64,000 bases of DNA from Pseudomonas coleopterorum (GCF_900105555.1 NZ_FNTZ01000001.1:2356001-2420000); one strand, 5' to 3'. Numbered from the stretch's first letter, positions 43,738 through 54,509 are shown. Made by a program: numbers and translations. Notes: generated by a model not told the origin, from the letters alone.

Positions 43738-45048
43738 ATGCGCCGTCTGTTTTTCATGCTGTGCATCCTGAGCCTGTGCAGCGGCGCCCTCGCCGGCCCG
43801 GACACGGTGCGCATCCAGGGCTCCAATACCCTCGGTGCGGCGCTGCTCCCAGCCCTGGTGCGCGGCCTGCTCGAAGCCCGCGGCCTGCAGGATATCCAGA
43901 CGTTCACCCCGGCTCCGGGCGAGCAACTCATTACCGCGCACGAGCCGAATGGCTCACCGCTGCGCTTTGCCATCGCCGCCCACGGTTCCAGCACCGGCTT
44001 CGACGGTCTGCTGGGCGGCCAGGCAGATCTGGCCGCTTCATCCAGACCGATCAGTGACCTGGAGCGTGCCCGATTGGCGCCTCTGGGTGACCTGACCAGT
44101 TATGCCGCTGAACACGTGATCGCCATCGATGGCGTGGCGGTCATCGTTCATCCGGACAATCCCCTTCGACAACTGACAACGCAGCAGCTTGCCCAGGTGT
44201 TCAGTGGCGAGATCGACGACTGGCGCGTGCTCGGTGGCCGTGGACCGATCCATGTACTGGCACGGGACGATCGCTCGGGCACGTGGGAGACTTTCCGCGA
44301 CCAGGTGTTGAGCCCTTATGGCGGCCGACTGAGCAGCCACGCGCTGAGGCTGGAGTCCAGCGAGCAGCTGTCGGATCGGGTCAGTGCCGATCGCCAAGCC
44401 ATCGGTTTCATCGGCCTGGCCTCGGTGCGCAAAGCACGAGCGCTGGCGATCGTCGACGGCGCCAGCCAGCCCATGGCGCCTACGGTCAGCTTGATCGCAA
44501 CCCAGGACTATCCGCTGAGCCGACGGCTCTACCTGTACAGCGTGCCCACACGCCCTTCGCCCTGGGCCGACGCGCTGATCGCCTTCGCCCAGAGCGAAGC
44601 GGGCCAGGGCATCGTCGCCAGCCAGGGCTTCGTGGCGCAAACGGTAAAGGCCATGAGCGTCCCGACTTCGCCCGACATGCCCCTGCTCTACCGGCAACTG
44701 GCCCGTGACGGCCTGCGCCTGTCAGTCAGCTTTCGCTTCGCCGAGGGCAGTGCCACGCTGGATAACAAAGCGTTGGCCGATGTGGTTCGGGTGCAGGACT
44801 ACCTTGGCCGTCATGGTTTGCTGCAGAAAAAAACCACGCTGGTAGGTTTTGGCGATGCGAAGGACGATCCGGCCCGCGCCGTGTTGCTGTCTCGGCTCAG
44901 AGCCATGGCGGTGCGCCGGGAGCTGGTCAAGGCCGGCGTGGTGTTGCGCGACATCCAGGGCCTGGGTGCGCAGCTGCCGGTGGCGACCAATGAGGTCGAT
45001 GAGGGGCGAATCAAGAATCGTCGGGTGGAAGTGTGGATCAACCCATAG
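43738..45048 (+). CDS. PstS-like phosphate-binding domain fused to an OmpA-like domain
   Basis: A 436-residue exported protein with a signal peptide ending SGALA. It has a PstS-like domain to about residue 310 (VRIQGSNTLGAALLPALVRG, SSTGFDGLLGGQADLAASSR, DDRSGTWETFRDQVL). A C-terminal OmpA/MotB-type peptidoglycan-binding domain follows (SFRFAEGSATLDNKAL, VGFGDA, EGRIKNRRVEVWI). This would tether a phosphate- or anion-binding module to the cell wall. No pst transporter genes are near, so import is unlikely to be its job. A sensing or phosphate-scavenging role is inference. Confidence 0.88.
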   Translation: MRRLFFMLCILSLCSGALAGPDTVRIQGSNTLGAALLPALVRGLLEARGLQDIQTFTPAPGEQLITAHEPNGSPLRFAIAAHGSSTGFDGLLGGQADLAASSRPISDLERARLAPLGDLTSYAAEHVIAIDGVAVIVHPDNPLRQLTTQQLAQVFSGEIDDWRVLGGRGPIHVLARDDRSGTWETFRDQVLSPYGGRLSSHALRLESSEQLSDRVSADRQAIGFIGLASVRKARALAIVDGASQPMAPTVSLIATQDYPLSRRLYLYSVPTRPSPWADALIAFAQSEAGQGIVASQGFVAQTVKAMSVPTSPDMPLLYRQLARDGLRLSVSFRFAEGSATLDNKALADVVRVQDYLGRHGLLQKKTTLVGFGDAKDDPARAVLLSRLRAMAVRRELVKAGVVLRDIQGLGAQLPVATNEVDEGRIKNRRVEVWINP

Positions 45049-45086
45049 CCGTCAGGGTGTCACCTGTGCGCGACCCGGACACAAAG

Positions 45087-45127
45087 TGTTACCGGTCCTG
45101 CCGATGGGGAACGCGAAGCGGGTAACA
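45087..45127. promoter_or_regulatory. Inverted repeat TGTTACC-N27-GGTAACA, candidate CbrB activator site
   Basis: Seven-base perfect arms lie about 110-150 bp upstream of the predicted sRNA start, the usual place for a sigma-54 enhancer-binding protein. TGTTAC/GTAACA half-sites are those associated with CbrB at crcZ-type promoters; the spacer here is longer than the one I recall, so two half-sites may be used. Confidence 0.55.
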
Positions 45128-45207
45128 TGGGAACAAATCTGCGTCACTCTGTCGCACCACGTTTGCGCAGAAATCCTAAGCCATTGATTATAAAAAGATT
45201 TAAAAAG

Positions 45208-45224
45208 TTGGCACGCACCCTGCT
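45208..45224 (+). promoter_or_regulatory. Sigma-54 promoter of the CrcZ-type sRNA
   Basis: TTGGCACGCACCCTGCT has the -24 GG and -12 GC elements with correct spacing (consensus TGGCAC-N5-TTGC; one mismatch). Transcription should start near 45235. Confidence 0.8.
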
Positions 45225-45234
45225 ATAACTTACG

Positions 45235-45600
45235 TACAACAATAACAACAACGCGACAAACCAATAACAACAAGACGAAACGACTCTGACATAACAAGAA
45301 CAAACGCGACAGAGACGTAGCTAACAGATTTTTTTGGAGAAGATGGGCTTTTCAGGGGCCTGCCCCGCAGCCAGGTAGAGAACAATAAAACTACGTTCAG
45401 TAGATACCCACTGGTTGGATCGATGATGAAAGCAGATCAGCGCTCAAAAAAATACGTTTGCTCTTGATCCCGCATGGGGATCGCACAACACGCGGTACGG
45501 GTCACGACCGACAACTACAACAACAGGTCGCCCCTCAATAATAAAAACAGAGCATGCAGAAAAACCTTGAGGGGAGCCTAGGCTCCCCTCAGTGCTTTCC
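45235..45600 (+). ncRNA. CrcZ/CrcX/CrcY-family small RNA (Hfq-Crc sequestering)
   Basis: A non-coding RNA of about 365 nt that should titrate Hfq-Crc and relieve catabolite repression. Five exact AANAANAA Hfq/Crc motifs occur at 45238, 45263, 45293, 45381 and 45537. A sigma-54 promoter precedes it and a strong terminator ends it. Segments such as CGACTCTGACATAACAAGAA and GATTTTTTTGGAGAAG resemble what I recall of CrcZ. It is not crcZ by position, because cbrB and pcnB are absent; whether it is crcX or crcY is not decided. No protein-coding frame is convincing. Confidence 0.82.
45568..45600 (+). terminator. Terminator of the CrcZ-type sRNA
   Basis: TGAGGGGAGCC-TA-GGCTCCCCTCA is an 11-bp perfect stem followed by GTGCTTTCC. 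The T-run is modest but the stem is very stable. Confidence 0.8.
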
Positions 45601-45614
45601 GGATTTTGCTTTCC

Positions 45615-45645
45615 AGGCGCCGATGCGGTGTACGCATCGGCGCCT
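45615..45645 (-). terminator. Hairpin at the 3' end of the treS-like transcript
   Basis: AGGCGCCGATGCG and its exact reverse complement flank a five-base loop, 8 bp beyond the treS-like stop. On the minus strand it is followed by GGAAAGCAAAATCC, not a T-run, so factor-dependent termination or 3'-end protection is possible. Confidence 0.55.
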
Positions 45646-45653
45646 GCAACCCA

Positions 45654-47717
45654 TCAGATCGGCGAGGCACTCACCACACGCAGGGCAAGGCCCTCATACG
45701 GGTCCAGGGTGATGGTGAATTCACCGTCTTCGGTCAGATCGCCCTCGACCCGCTCGTTGATGATGTCCACCACCGGACCTGCCGCAATGCCTGGCAGATG
45801 CAAGGTCTCAACGATCGGCTCGTTGCTGAAGTTCAACGCAGTGATCTGCGTGCCTTTGCCCGCTGGCAGTTCATGCACCATCAGCAACAGTCCGGGATGC
45901 TGCACATCCGGGATCAGAATCTGCTTGCTGGCTGCGATGTCGTAGGCTCGCCGTACCGCCAGGATTTTCTTCAGCTGCGAAGCGAAGCTGTCTGGACGCT
46001 GCAGTTGATCGACCAGATTGCCGTACAGGGTCTTGGGACGCGGCATGTTCCCGGCGGAGAACTCTGCTGTTGGATCAAGGCCTACCAGGTCGTATGCTCC
46101 ACGGTGGATCCAGCGCGTGTCACCGTCTTCCATCAGATGCGCGACTTCGTCGGCCGGCAGAGTCAGGGCGCCGACCAAGTCCCAGCCCGACAGCGCGAAT
46201 ACGCCAGGCTGCATGGCGTTGTACATCACCAGCAGCAGGTGAATGTGCTGGATCTGCTTGATGTCCTGCTCGGTGATCGCCTCCAGGTCGCGAATGCCCA
46301 GCGCCGCCGTGATGATACTGGCAGTGGTGCAAGAAACCCCGTTGGTCACGAACTTGAGGTTATAGGGCGCGTGCTCACCGGCCAGGCGCTCGTACATCTC
46401 TTCGCGAATGTGCTCGCGCAGAATGTTGCCGGGGAAGGTCTGGCCTTGGTACAGGTAGGTATCGTGAGCGTGCAGGGTCCAGAAGTGCACCAGCTCCAGG
46501 GTCAACTCGTCGTGATTCTGCAAGGCGTGAATCAGCGAAGCCGGGTCGATGCCGAAAGCATGCACTTGCCGCAGCATCAGCCGCAGGAACTCGGTATTGC
46601 CCAGCAGCAGCGCATGTTGATAGGCCGGACGAGTGATGAAGTCGTAAGACAGGTCTGCGCCGCCGTGGGACATGGAGGCGATATCGTCGATGGTCAGGTT
46701 CAGCTCCTGAAAGCTGAAACCCCCGGCCTTGCGAATGGCACCGCCGAGCAATTGGTTGCCGTTGACCGACAACGGATGGCTTTCGGACCAGGCCGGGCCC
46801 TCGGCACGCCGCTCGACCCCCAGGAAACCGTTGGCATCCAGGCGCAGAATGCGAGCGCCCATCACGTCGATGGAATGCAGCGCATCGCCAATGATCATCT
46901 GCTGCGCGGCGAAGGTCGGGTCCAGCCAGTTGAGTGAAGGCTGACCTTCCTTGAAGTAGTGCAGGTACACCCAACGCCGCGGCTTGCCGTCCACGCCGAC
47001 CACCACTGGGGTGGCGCTCCAGTCGGTTTCCTTGACGCCCGGTTCGAAGAAGATCACCCGCTGCAACTGGCCAACGATGTAGTGCTTGTCCTTGAGGATG
47101 TCGCAGACTTCCGGGGTCAGGTTGACCGCATCGCGACCCGCCGGCACCTCAGGCAACAGCCCCCAGTCCTCCTCCTTGATCTCGACCATGTGGTACAGAC
47201 CCGGATAGTCCGCATGGGCCATTTCGGCCAGACGGAAATCCGCGCCTTTACCGGTGTGCGACGGGATCGCATCGTCGATGACTACGGCATTGTGCGCGGC
47301 GGCCATGCGGCTGAGCTGGATCATGTCGGCTTCGGTGCCCAGTTCAGGGTCGATGTCGAAGCTCATGCGGTCGAAGTTGCCGTCCACGCTGGGCGTGCGT
47401 TCACGTCCGCGCAGGCCACCGGAGAGCTTCAACGGGCCGTTGTGAATGCCCTGAATACCAATCTCGGACAGCGCATGCCACAAGGTTTCGTCACCCAGGG
47501 CCTGCAACACCGAGCCCTCTTCGCGGGTCACGATGGAAGCTGGGTAGGCAGTGAACCACACCGAAGCAATGGCAGAGGCGTCCCGAGGTCTGGCCTGGGC
47601 GTAGGGTCGCTGCCACAGCCGTGCCTGTCCGGCGTACAGCTTGGCGCGCTGTTTGGCCGTGTGCAGCATGGACTGGTCGACCAGCCATTGGATGTAGTCC
47701 TTGTCCGGCGTCGTCAT
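45654..47717 (-). CDS. treS: GH13 trehalose synthase-like enzyme
   Basis: A 687-residue alpha-amylase-family protein predicted to interconvert or transfer alpha-glucosyl units (maltose-trehalose type). GH13 conserved regions are visible: [14 protein letters not shown], the nucleophile Asp in [13 protein letters not shown], the acid Glu in [13 protein letters not shown], and the transition-state Asp in [11 protein letters not shown]. It lacks the C-terminal maltokinase seen in long TreS fusions. Similar Pseudomonas genes are annotated trehalose synthase; exact activity is inferred. No glycogen or glgE genes adjoin. It is convergent with the CrcZ-type sRNA. Confidence 0.75.
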   Translation of the reverse strand: MTTPDKDYIQWLVDQSMLHTAKQRAKLYAGQARLWQRPYAQARPRDASAIASVWFTAYPASIVTREEGSVLQALGDETLWHALSEIGIQGIHNGPLKLSGGLRGRERTPSVDGNFDRMSFDIDPELGTEADMIQLSRMAAAHNAVVIDDAIPSHTGKGADFRLAEMAHADYPGLYHMVEIKEEDWGLLPEVPAGRDAVNLTPEVCDILKDKHYIVGQLQRVIFFEPGVKETDWSATPVVVGVDGKPRRWVYLHYFKEGQPSLNWLDPTFAAQQMIIGDALHSIDVMGARILRLDANGFLGVERRAEGPAWSESHPLSVNGNQLLGGAIRKAGGFSFQELNLTIDDIASMSHGGADLSYDFITRPAYQHALLLGNTEFLRLMLRQVHAFGIDPASLIHALQNHDELTLELVHFWTLHAHDTYLYQGQTFPGNILREHIREEMYERLAGEHAPYNLKFVTNGVSCTTASIITAALGIRDLEAITEQDIKQIQHIHLLLVMYNAMQPGVFALSGWDLVGALTLPADEVAHLMEDGDTRWIHRGAYDLVGLDPTAEFSAGNMPRPKTLYGNLVDQLQRPDSFASQLKKILAVRRAYDIAASKQILIPDVQHPGLLLMVHELPAGKGTQITALNFSNEPIVETLHLPGIAAGPVVDIINERVEGDLTEDGEFTITLDPYEGLALRVVSASPI

Positions 47718-47904
47718 CGTTACTTGCCCTCGAAAAGTGTCCTACATTGAGAGTACGACGGAAGGTTATCGTTGCATCCGTCGCGGATTTCCCTGAAGGC
47801 GCCCGCTGACCTGATCCGACATTCGGTATAAAGCATTGTGCCATCAGGCCGATACAGGATTGGCAGGGGATTCTCCCTGCGCGGGCGATCAACAGGAGAG
47901 ACCC

Positions 47905-48063
47905 ATGATTACCTTTCTGCTGGGCTGGTGCGCACTGTCTGTTCTCGCGGCTATCGTCTTTGTCGGACTGATACGGGCAGACAAGCGACGCGAAGTACAG
48001 GCCATGGAAAAAGCGCGTACAGAGTACGACCGCGTTTTCTTTCAGACACGTCTGTTGGGGTGA
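47905..48063 (+). CDS. Small single-pass membrane protein (52 aa)
   Basis: It begins MITFLLGWCALSVLAAIVFV, one transmembrane helix, followed by a basic cytoplasmic tail (RADKRREVQAMEKARTEYDR). AGGAGAGACCC gives a strong ribosome-binding site before the ATG at 47905. No family recognised. It sits alone between the convergently placed treS-like and ilvE genes. Confidence 0.65.
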   Translation: MITFLLGWCALSVLAAIVFVGLIRADKRREVQAMEKARTEYDRVFFQTRLLG

Positions 48064-48179
48064 GCTAGCCGGATTTCGACCGTTGCGATGCGGCTGGAAA
48101 AAGAGGCGGTTGCCGCTCGAGCGAGCGGCGGCGGGATAGAGGGCAGGCCGAGCGGCAGATGCCGGCCTGCCCTGAAGCA

Positions 48180-49199
48180 TCAGACCTTGACGATCCAACC
48201 CTCGGGTGCTTCCACGTCGCCGGCCTGAATGCCGGTCAATTCCTTGTACAGGCGTTGGGTGAACGGCCCCACTTCTTCCTGGCTGTAGAACACGTGCAGC
48301 TTGTCCTTGTATTCGATACCCCCGATCGGGGTGATCACCGCCGCGGTGCCGCAAGCACCGGCTTCCTTGAACTGGTCGAGCTGATCGATCAGGACATCAC
48401 CTTCGATCACTTTCAGGCCCAGGCGCGATTGCGCCAGCTCGATCAACGACAGACGGGTGATGCCGGGCAGTACCGACGGCGATTTCGGGGTCACGAACTC
48501 GTCGTTCTGGGTGATCGCGAAGAAGTTGGCCGAGCCCACCTCCTCGATCTTGGTGTGTGTCTGGGGATCCAGGTAGATGCAGTCGGCGAAGTTGGCTTTC
48601 TTGGCGTTGGAGCCCGGCATCAGGCTGGCAGCGTAGTTGCCACCGACCTTGGCGGCACCGGTGCCGTTGGGCGCAGCGCGGTCGTAGCCGGAGATGACGA
48701 AATCGTGCGGCTTCATGCCGCCCTTGAAGTAAGGGCCGACCGGAATGCAGAAGATCGAGAAGATGAACTCGGGTGCAGTGCGCACGCCGATGTTGTCACC
48801 TACGCCGATCACGAAAGGACGCAGGTACAGGGCACCGCCGGAACCATAGGGCGGAATGAAGCGCTCGTTGGCCGCGACCACTTTGCGGCAGGCTTCGATG
48901 AACACCTCGGTGGGGACTTGCGGCATCAACAGGCGACCACAACTGCGCTGCATGCGCAGAGCGTTCTGGTCAGGGCGGAACAGGTTGATCGAACCATCCT
49001 TGCAACGGTAGGCCTTGAGGCCCTCGAAGCACTGCTGCCCATAGTGAAGTGCAGTGGAGCCTTCGCTGATGTGCAACACATTGTCTTCGGTCAGGTTGCC
49101 CTGATCCCATTCACCGTCGCGCCAGTGCGACAGGTAGCGCAGATCGGTCTTGATGTAGTCGAAACCCAGTTTGTCCCAGTTGATGCTTTCGTGACCCAT
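48180..49199 (-). CDS. ilvE: Branched-chain amino acid aminotransferase
   Basis: A 339-residue fold-type IV PLP enzyme, the last step of Leu, Ile and Val synthesis. GQQCFEGLKAYRCKDGSINL, RPFVIGVG, the PLP-lysine segment GAAKVGGNYAASL, EVGSANFFAI and GTAAVITPIGGI are typical. The ATG at 49199 starts MGHESINWDKLGF as in homologues; an in-frame ATG at 49256 would add 19 unsupported residues. It follows dnaE2 on the same strand after 92 bp. Confidence 0.95.
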   Translation of the reverse strand: MGHESINWDKLGFDYIKTDLRYLSHWRDGEWDQGNLTEDNVLHISEGSTALHYGQQCFEGLKAYRCKDGSINLFRPDQNALRMQRSCGRLLMPQVPTEVFIEACRKVVAANERFIPPYGSGGALYLRPFVIGVGDNIGVRTAPEFIFSIFCIPVGPYFKGGMKPHDFVISGYDRAAPNGTGAAKVGGNYAASLMPGSNAKKANFADCIYLDPQTHTKIEEVGSANFFAITQNDEFVTPKSPSVLPGITRLSLIELAQSRLGLKVIEGDVLIDQLDQFKEAGACGTAAVITPIGGIEYKDKLHVFYSQEEVGPFTQRLYKELTGIQAGDVEAPEGWIVKV

Positions 49200-49291
49200 G
49201 ACACCCTCTACCCTTTGGCGATCGCCTGAACAGCACAGGCTTTTACGAATGGACACAACAATACTGCATTTGCCTGCCCCGCGCAGCCTGG

Positions 49292-52200
49292 CTAGCGGAA
49301 ATCTCGGCTGCGGATATCCAGCCCGTGGAGCATGGCGCTGACATCGGCCATGTGGCCGGCAATGACATGGCGCACGCCGTCCTTGTGCTCGAAGCGACCC
49401 TTGACCTGCATCATCTGCGACCCCACCAGCACGCGCCGCTGACGCTCGGCCAGGTCACGCCAGACCACCACGTTGATCATGCCGAACTCGTCTTCCAGGG
49501 TCACGAAGGTCACTCCGGTGGCGGTTGACGGTCGCTGGCGGCCCGTGACCAACCCCGCCACGGTAACCGGACGACCGTGGGCCAGGCTCTGCAGATCCTG
49601 GGAGCTGCGGCAACGCAACCCCTGCAGGCGCTCGCGGAGCATGGCCAGCGGGTGTGGCCCCAGGGTGGTGCCGAGGCTGGCGTAGTCGGCATACAGATCT
49701 TCGCCGACACTGGGCACTGGCAAGGCCACGCTGGCCTCGCGAGCAGTCGATACATCGGCAAACAGGGGCAACTGCTGCTCGACACTGGCCACGTCCCAGC
49801 GCGCCTGGTGGCGGTGACCCACCAGGCCAAGCAAGGCGTTGGCGTCGGCCAGCTGTTCCAGCGCGCGGTTGTCCAGCCCACAGCGACGGGCCAGATCGGT
49901 CACGTCCAGAAACGGCCCGGCCAGGCGAGCCTGCTGCACCGCACGCCCGGCCTCTTCGCGCAGCCCCTTGACCATGCGCAACCCCAGGCGCACAGCGGGT
50001 TGCCCGGTGGTGCGGGGTTGCAGGCTGCAGTCCCAGTCGCTGTGGCAGACGTCCACGGCCAGGATCTGCAGATGATGGCGACGTGCATCCTGCAGGATCT
50101 GGTCGGGACTGTAGAAGCCCATGGGCCAGCTGTTGATCAAGGCGCAGGCAAAGGCCGCAGGTTCATGGCATTTAAGCCAGCAACTGGCATAGGTCAACAG
50201 GGCGAAGCTGGCCGCATGGGATTCGGGAAAGCCGTAGCTGCCAAAGCCCTTGATCTGCTCGAAGATGCGTTCGGCGAACTCGCGGGTGTAACCGTTTTTC
50301 AACATGCCTTCGGTGAGCCGGATCTGGTGGGGTTCCAACCCGCCATGACGTTTCCAGGCGGCCATGGAGCGCCGCAGTTGGTCGGCCTCGCCGGGGGTGT
50401 AGCCCGCCGCGACGATGGCCAGTTCCATTACCTGTTCCTGGAACAGGGGCACGCCCAATGTCCGCTCGAAAACCTTTTTGAGGGCTTCAGAGGGGTAGCT
50501 GACCTTCTCCTGACCATTGCGCCGGCGCAGGTACGGGTGAACCATGTCGCCGACGATGGGCCCCGGTCGGACGATGGCCACCTCGATGACCAGATCGTAG
50601 AACGTGCGCGGTTGCAAGCGCGGGAGCATCGCCATCTGGGCGCGCGATTCGATCTGGAAGACGCCGATGGTGTCGGCCCGGCCGATCATCGCGTAGGTCT
50701 GCGGGCACTCCTTGGGCAAGGTCGAAAGGGTCAGATCTAGGCCCCGGTAGCCGCGCACCAGGTCGAAACAGCGACGAATCGCGCTGAGCATGCCCAGCGC
50801 CAGAATGTCGACCTTCAACAGGCCCACGGCATCTAGGTCATCCTTGTCCCACTGGATCACCGTACGCTCGGCCATGGCGGCGTTCTCGACCGGCACCAGG
50901 GTGTGCAAAGGGTGCTCGGAAATCACGAAGCCGCCGGGATGTTGGGACAGGTGACGCGGGAAACCGATCAGTTGCTCGGTCAGTGCCATGACCCGCTTGA
51001 GCACCGGGCTGTCGATGTCGAACCCGGCCTCGACCAACCGCTCGACCGGGGGCAGGTGGTCGCTCCAGCGGCCGAAGCAATCGGCCAATGCGGTGATCTG
51101 GTCCGGTGGCAGGCCTAGCGCCCGGGCGACGTCGCGTACCGCGCCGGGGCCCCGGTAGCTGCTGGCGACGGCGGTCAGCGCGGCGCGGTCGCGACCGTAG
51201 CGACGAAAAACGTACTGCAGGACCTCCTCGCGCCGCTCGTGCTCGAAATCGACGTCGATGTCCGGCGGCTCGTTGCGTTCCTTGGAGATGAAGCGCTCGA
51301 ACAGCATGTGCGTGTCGCGCGGGTCCAGCTCGGTGATGCCCAGGGCGAAACAGACCACCGAGTTGGCCGCCGAGCCGCGCCCTTGGCAAAGGATGTACTG
51401 CTCGCGAGCAAACCGCACGATGTCATGCACAGTCAGAAAGTAGCTTTCATAGCCCAGCTCGATGATCAGTTTCAGTTCCTTGTCGAGCAAGGCCTGAACC
51501 TCGGCGGTCACCCCCGATGGCCAGCGCCAGCGCGCACCCTCGGCGCTCAGATGGCGCAGCCAGGAGCCTGCGTCATGGCCCTGGGGCACCAACTCGTGGG
51601 GATACTGATACCGCAGCTGGCCCAGGTCGAAATGGCAGCGCCGGGCTATGTGCAGGGTTTCCTCAAGCAGCGCGGCCGGATACAGGTCGATCAGTTGCGG
51701 CAACCCGCGCAGATGCCGCTCGCCGTTGGCGAACAACACATGTCCGGCCTCGGCCACGGGTACGTGATGGCGGATCGCGGTCATCGTGTCCTGCAAGGCG
51801 CGTCGCCCACGGGCGTGCATGTGCACGTCGCCGCAGGCCACCGCCGGCAGGCCCAGCGTCCCTGCTAGATCAAGCAAACCGCGCAGACGCCGCTGATCAT
51901 CCGCGCCGCAGTGCAATTGCACGGCCAGCCACAGGCGGCCGGCAAAACGTCCCTTGAGCCAATGACCGTGGGCCAGTTCATGAGGCTCATCGGCTATCCA
52001 CAACGCCAGCAGTCCTTCGCGTTCGACCTCGTCGAGGTCCTCGCGCAGCAGACGATACCGGCCTTTGTCGGCACGTCGGCGGGCCAGGGTAATCAAGCGA
52101 CACAGGGCTTGATAACCGCCCAGATCCTGCGCCAGCAACACCAGCTTGGGCCCGTTTTCGATGCGCATCTCACTGCCGACGATCAACGTCATCCCGTGAG

Positions 52201-52372
52201 CCTGGGCTGCTTGCCAGGCACGCACGATACCGGCCAGGGTGCACTCGTCGGTGATCGCCAACGCTTCATAACCCAAGGCCGCCGCCTTGGCGAACAGCTC
52301 CTGGGCACTGGAAGCGCCGCGCTGGAAGCTGAAGTTGGAGAGGCAGTGCAACTCGGCGTAGCCCTGGCTCAT
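49292..52372 (-). CDS. dnaE2: Error-prone DNA polymerase III alpha subunit DnaE2
   Basis: A 1026-residue C-family polymerase acting in SOS-induced translesion synthesis. It has the N-terminal PHP domain ([18 protein letters not shown]), the palm segments [17 protein letters not shown] and [20 protein letters not shown] with catalytic Asp residues, [20 protein letters not shown], and a C-terminal OB fold ([13 protein letters not shown]). It is shorter than DnaE1 (about 1170) and lacks the beta-clamp-binding tail usual there. The start overlaps the imuB stop by ATGA. It is the third gene of the LexA-controlled mutasome. Confidence 0.95.
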   Translation of the reverse strand: MSQGYAELHCLSNFSFQRGASSAQELFAKAAALGYEALAITDECTLAGIVRAWQAAQAHGMTLIVGSEMRIENGPKLVLLAQDLGGYQALCRLITLARRRADKGRYRLLREDLDEVEREGLLALWIADEPHELAHGHWLKGRFAGRLWLAVQLHCGADDQRRLRGLLDLAGTLGLPAVACGDVHMHARGRRALQDTMTAIRHHVPVAEAGHVLFANGERHLRGLPQLIDLYPAALLEETLHIARRCHFDLGQLRYQYPHELVPQGHDAGSWLRHLSAEGARWRWPSGVTAEVQALLDKELKLIIELGYESYFLTVHDIVRFAREQYILCQGRGSAANSVVCFALGITELDPRDTHMLFERFISKERNEPPDIDVDFEHERREEVLQYVFRRYGRDRAALTAVASSYRGPGAVRDVARALGLPPDQITALADCFGRWSDHLPPVERLVEAGFDIDSPVLKRVMALTEQLIGFPRHLSQHPGGFVISEHPLHTLVPVENAAMAERTVIQWDKDDLDAVGLLKVDILALGMLSAIRRCFDLVRGYRGLDLTLSTLPKECPQTYAMIGRADTIGVFQIESRAQMAMLPRLQPRTFYDLVIEVAIVRPGPIVGDMVHPYLRRRNGQEKVSYPSEALKKVFERTLGVPLFQEQVMELAIVAAGYTPGEADQLRRSMAAWKRHGGLEPHQIRLTEGMLKNGYTREFAERIFEQIKGFGSYGFPESHAASFALLTYASCWLKCHEPAAFACALINSWPMGFYSPDQILQDARRHHLQILAVDVCHSDWDCSLQPRTTGQPAVRLGLRMVKGLREEAGRAVQQARLAGPFLDVTDLARRCGLDNRALEQLADANALLGLVGHRHQARWDVASVEQQLPLFADVSTAREASVALPVPSVGEDLYADYASLGTTLGPHPLAMLRERLQGLRCRSSQDLQSLAHGRPVTVAGLVTGRQRPSTATGVTFVTLEDEFGMINVVVWRDLAERQRRVLVGSQMMQVKGRFEHKDGVRHVIAGHMADVSAMLHGLDIRSRDFR

Positions 52373-53784
52373 GCGAACCAGCCTTGCAACAGCAGCGCCG
52401 TGTCATCGCCCACCGAGCGGTAGGCCCAACCGCGCCGGCCTGTCGAGGTTTCGACCAGGTAGTAATCACGGCGCACATCGCCACCGTCCCACCAACCCGA
52501 TTCGATGCGCTCAGGCCCGGCCAGCACGCGCAAGTCATGGGCGGGCAAGGGTTCGGCCTGCTCCAGCAACCATCCGGGTCGCTGTGCACTGAGGTCCAAA
52601 GAGGCCGGCATCCAAGGACCGTCGTTGCGCCAGGCCCGCTCCGGACGATGGTCGGCATGGGCGCGCAGATCCTGCATGGCATCGTCGCCCAGGCGTGCGC
52701 GCAAGCGTTCGCGCAACTGCTCCCAGGGCTGCGTCTGTTGCGGCCGCTGATCGAACAGCTCCTTGCAGGCGGGCACGAAGCGCGGCAGGTCGAGCGCGCT
52801 CAAACGTACGACCTGCACGGGCCGTGGCACCTGCAGATGCTCGAAGCGACCGCGGGCCAACTCGAACAGCAGGGCCGCGTCCCGCTCGGCCGCGAGCAGG
52901 CCCACCTCGACCCGCGTGTCTTCGCCGTCCGCATGCTTGAGGTGCAGGGTAAAACGCTGCACCCCCACATCCCGCCCCGCCAGGTAAGCCGCCAGGTCGT
53001 TGATCAGGCGTCGCAGGGGAAACAGCAGAGCCTGGTTCGACTCCACATCGAAATTGAGCTCGATGCGTTGGTCGAATACGTCCGCAGGAATGAAGAATTC
53101 CAGCGCCAGGGGGCGATGCCCCAGAAGTGTATCGAGATGGCTGAGCACCTGGGCTGGGAATCGCCTGGCCAGTTGTGCCCTGGGCAACGACAAGACCTCA
53201 CCCAGGTGACGCATGCCCATGCGCTTGAGCGCCGTGGCGTCATCGGCAGCCAACCCCACCCGTTCCACCGGCAGGCGCTGGAGGGCATCGACCAGGGCAG
53301 CCGGATCTTCGACGCCGAAACCGTCATAAGCATTGGCCAGCATCCGCGCCGCGGCCGGATTGGGCGCCAGGGTGATGCGATGGCGGAAACCCAGGGCGTT
53401 CAGTTCATCGCGCAAGCGCGCTTCGAATTGCGGCCATGGCCCGAACAGGCCCATGGTCGATTGCACTTCCAGTAGCAACACACGTGGATAGTGCACGCTG
53501 ACTTGGGAGCTGAACCGATAGGCCCACACCGCCAGAAAGCCTTGCCAGTGCTCGATCTGCGCCGGATCGTAGGGCGCGGTGGCAAAATCGCGGCTGAGCA
53601 TGTAGGCGGCGGTGAGCGACTGCCCCGGTTTGAGACCCAGGGCCCGGGCGGCTGGGTTCACCGCCTGCAGCACTCGCCGCTGCACCGGGCCGGTGACCAG
53701 GACTAGCGGCTGCTGAGGATCGTCGCGCTGGCGCAGCACGGCATCGAGGGCCAGTTGCGGCAGCAGAATGCAGGCCCACAGCAT
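52369..53784 (-). CDS. imuB: ImuB, catalytically inactive Y-family polymerase homologue
   Basis: A 471-residue protein acting as beta-clamp-binding hub of the ImuA-ImuB-DnaE2 mutasome. It has the Y-family fold ([25 protein letters not shown] region, [20 protein letters not shown]), but the usual catalytic DD/DE acidic residues are missing, as known for ImuB. The ATG at 53784 is placed where the first strand starts. It lies 7 bp after imuA and overlaps dnaE2 by four bases. Confidence 0.93.
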   Translation of the reverse strand: MLWACILLPQLALDAVLRQRDDPQQPLVLVTGPVQRRVLQAVNPAARALGLKPGQSLTAAYMLSRDFATAPYDPAQIEHWQGFLAVWAYRFSSQVSVHYPRVLLLEVQSTMGLFGPWPQFEARLRDELNALGFRHRITLAPNPAAARMLANAYDGFGVEDPAALVDALQRLPVERVGLAADDATALKRMGMRHLGEVLSLPRAQLARRFPAQVLSHLDTLLGHRPLALEFFIPADVFDQRIELNFDVESNQALLFPLRRLINDLAAYLAGRDVGVQRFTLHLKHADGEDTRVEVGLLAAERDAALLFELARGRFEHLQVPRPVQVVRLSALDLPRFVPACKELFDQRPQQTQPWEQLRERLRARLGDDAMQDLRAHADHRPERAWRNDGPWMPASLDLSAQRPGWLLEQAEPLPAHDLRVLAGPERIESGWWDGGDVRRDYYLVETSTGRRGWAYRSVGDDTALLLQGWFA

Positions 53785-53791
53785 GGCAATC

Positions 53792-54412
53792 TCAAGCGTA
53801 ACTGACGAAGGTGACGGGCATCGCAGGGGGTATCCCGCCGCGACATTTGAGAATCTGCACTTGCCCGGCAGGCCCTTGCAGCGACAGCCGCAGGGCAGCA
53901 GGCGACGGGTTGTGCGCCGCCTGCTGCCCGCGCAAGGCAAAGGCCAGAGTTTCGCCGGTTTCGGCGGCTACCTGCAGGCGTCGCAATGCCTTGTCGTCGG
54001 GGTTCTGCGGCCAGCAGAGCACGGCTGCGCAACTGCCGGAACGCAAACACTGCTCGGCAGCCCACAAGGCATCTCGGCCTTGTGCTTGCAGCACGCTCAG
54101 GTGTTGCAGGCGCACACCGGCCGCCATCCAGGCATGGGGGTAGGGAATGAACGGGGGTGCTATCAACACGATTCGTTCACCGGCCTGGCTCAAACGCGCC
54201 AAGGTCGGCCAAAGCAACTGCAATTCGCCACAGCCATTGGCGGCCAGCAGGATTTCACTGAGTGCGGCCGGTGGCCAACCCCCGCTGGGTAGCACGGCGT
54301 CGAGGGCGGCATGCCCGGTCGGCTGCGCGCCGCTGGGGCTGGACTCCTGGCGACCGCGCCAGACGCGACGTTGGTCGATCAGCCCTTCCAGGCTGACCAC
54401 GGCGCCCATCAC
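53792..54412 (-). CDS. imuA: ImuA (SulA/RecA-like translesion accessory protein)
   Basis: A 206-residue RecA-fold protein required for mutasome function. GHAALDAVLPSGGWPPAALSE and GCGELQLLWPTLARLSQAG mark a degenerate P-loop region; PHAWMAAGVRLQHLSVLQAQ and WAAEQCLRSGSCAAVLCWPQ follow. It is the first gene of imuA-imuB-dnaE2, 82 bp from a LexA box. lexA2, which leads this operon in P. putida, is not adjacent here. Confidence 0.9.
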   Translation of the reverse strand: MMGAVVSLEGLIDQRRVWRGRQESSPSGAQPTGHAALDAVLPSGGWPPAALSEILLAANGCGELQLLWPTLARLSQAGERIVLIAPPFIPYPHAWMAAGVRLQHLSVLQAQGRDALWAAEQCLRSGSCAAVLCWPQNPDDKALRRLQVAAETGETLAFALRGQQAAHNPSPAALRLSLQGPAGQVQILKCRGGIPPAMPVTFVSYA

Positions 54413-54493
54413 TGCCCTGCCCTCATGGTCAGGCAGCGTGGGGAAAAAACTTCGGTGAGTGGGAGTGATCTGTTCATGGGTGCATTTTTACTA

Positions 54494-54509
54494 CTGTATG
54501 CATGAACAG
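54494..54509 (-). promoter_or_regulatory. LexA (SOS) box of imuA-imuB-dnaE2
   Basis: CTGTATGCATGAACAG fits the CTGT-N8-ACAG SOS consensus at every fixed base when read on the minus strand (CTGTTCATGCATACAG). Repression by LexA and induction by DNA damage are predicted. Confidence 0.85.
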
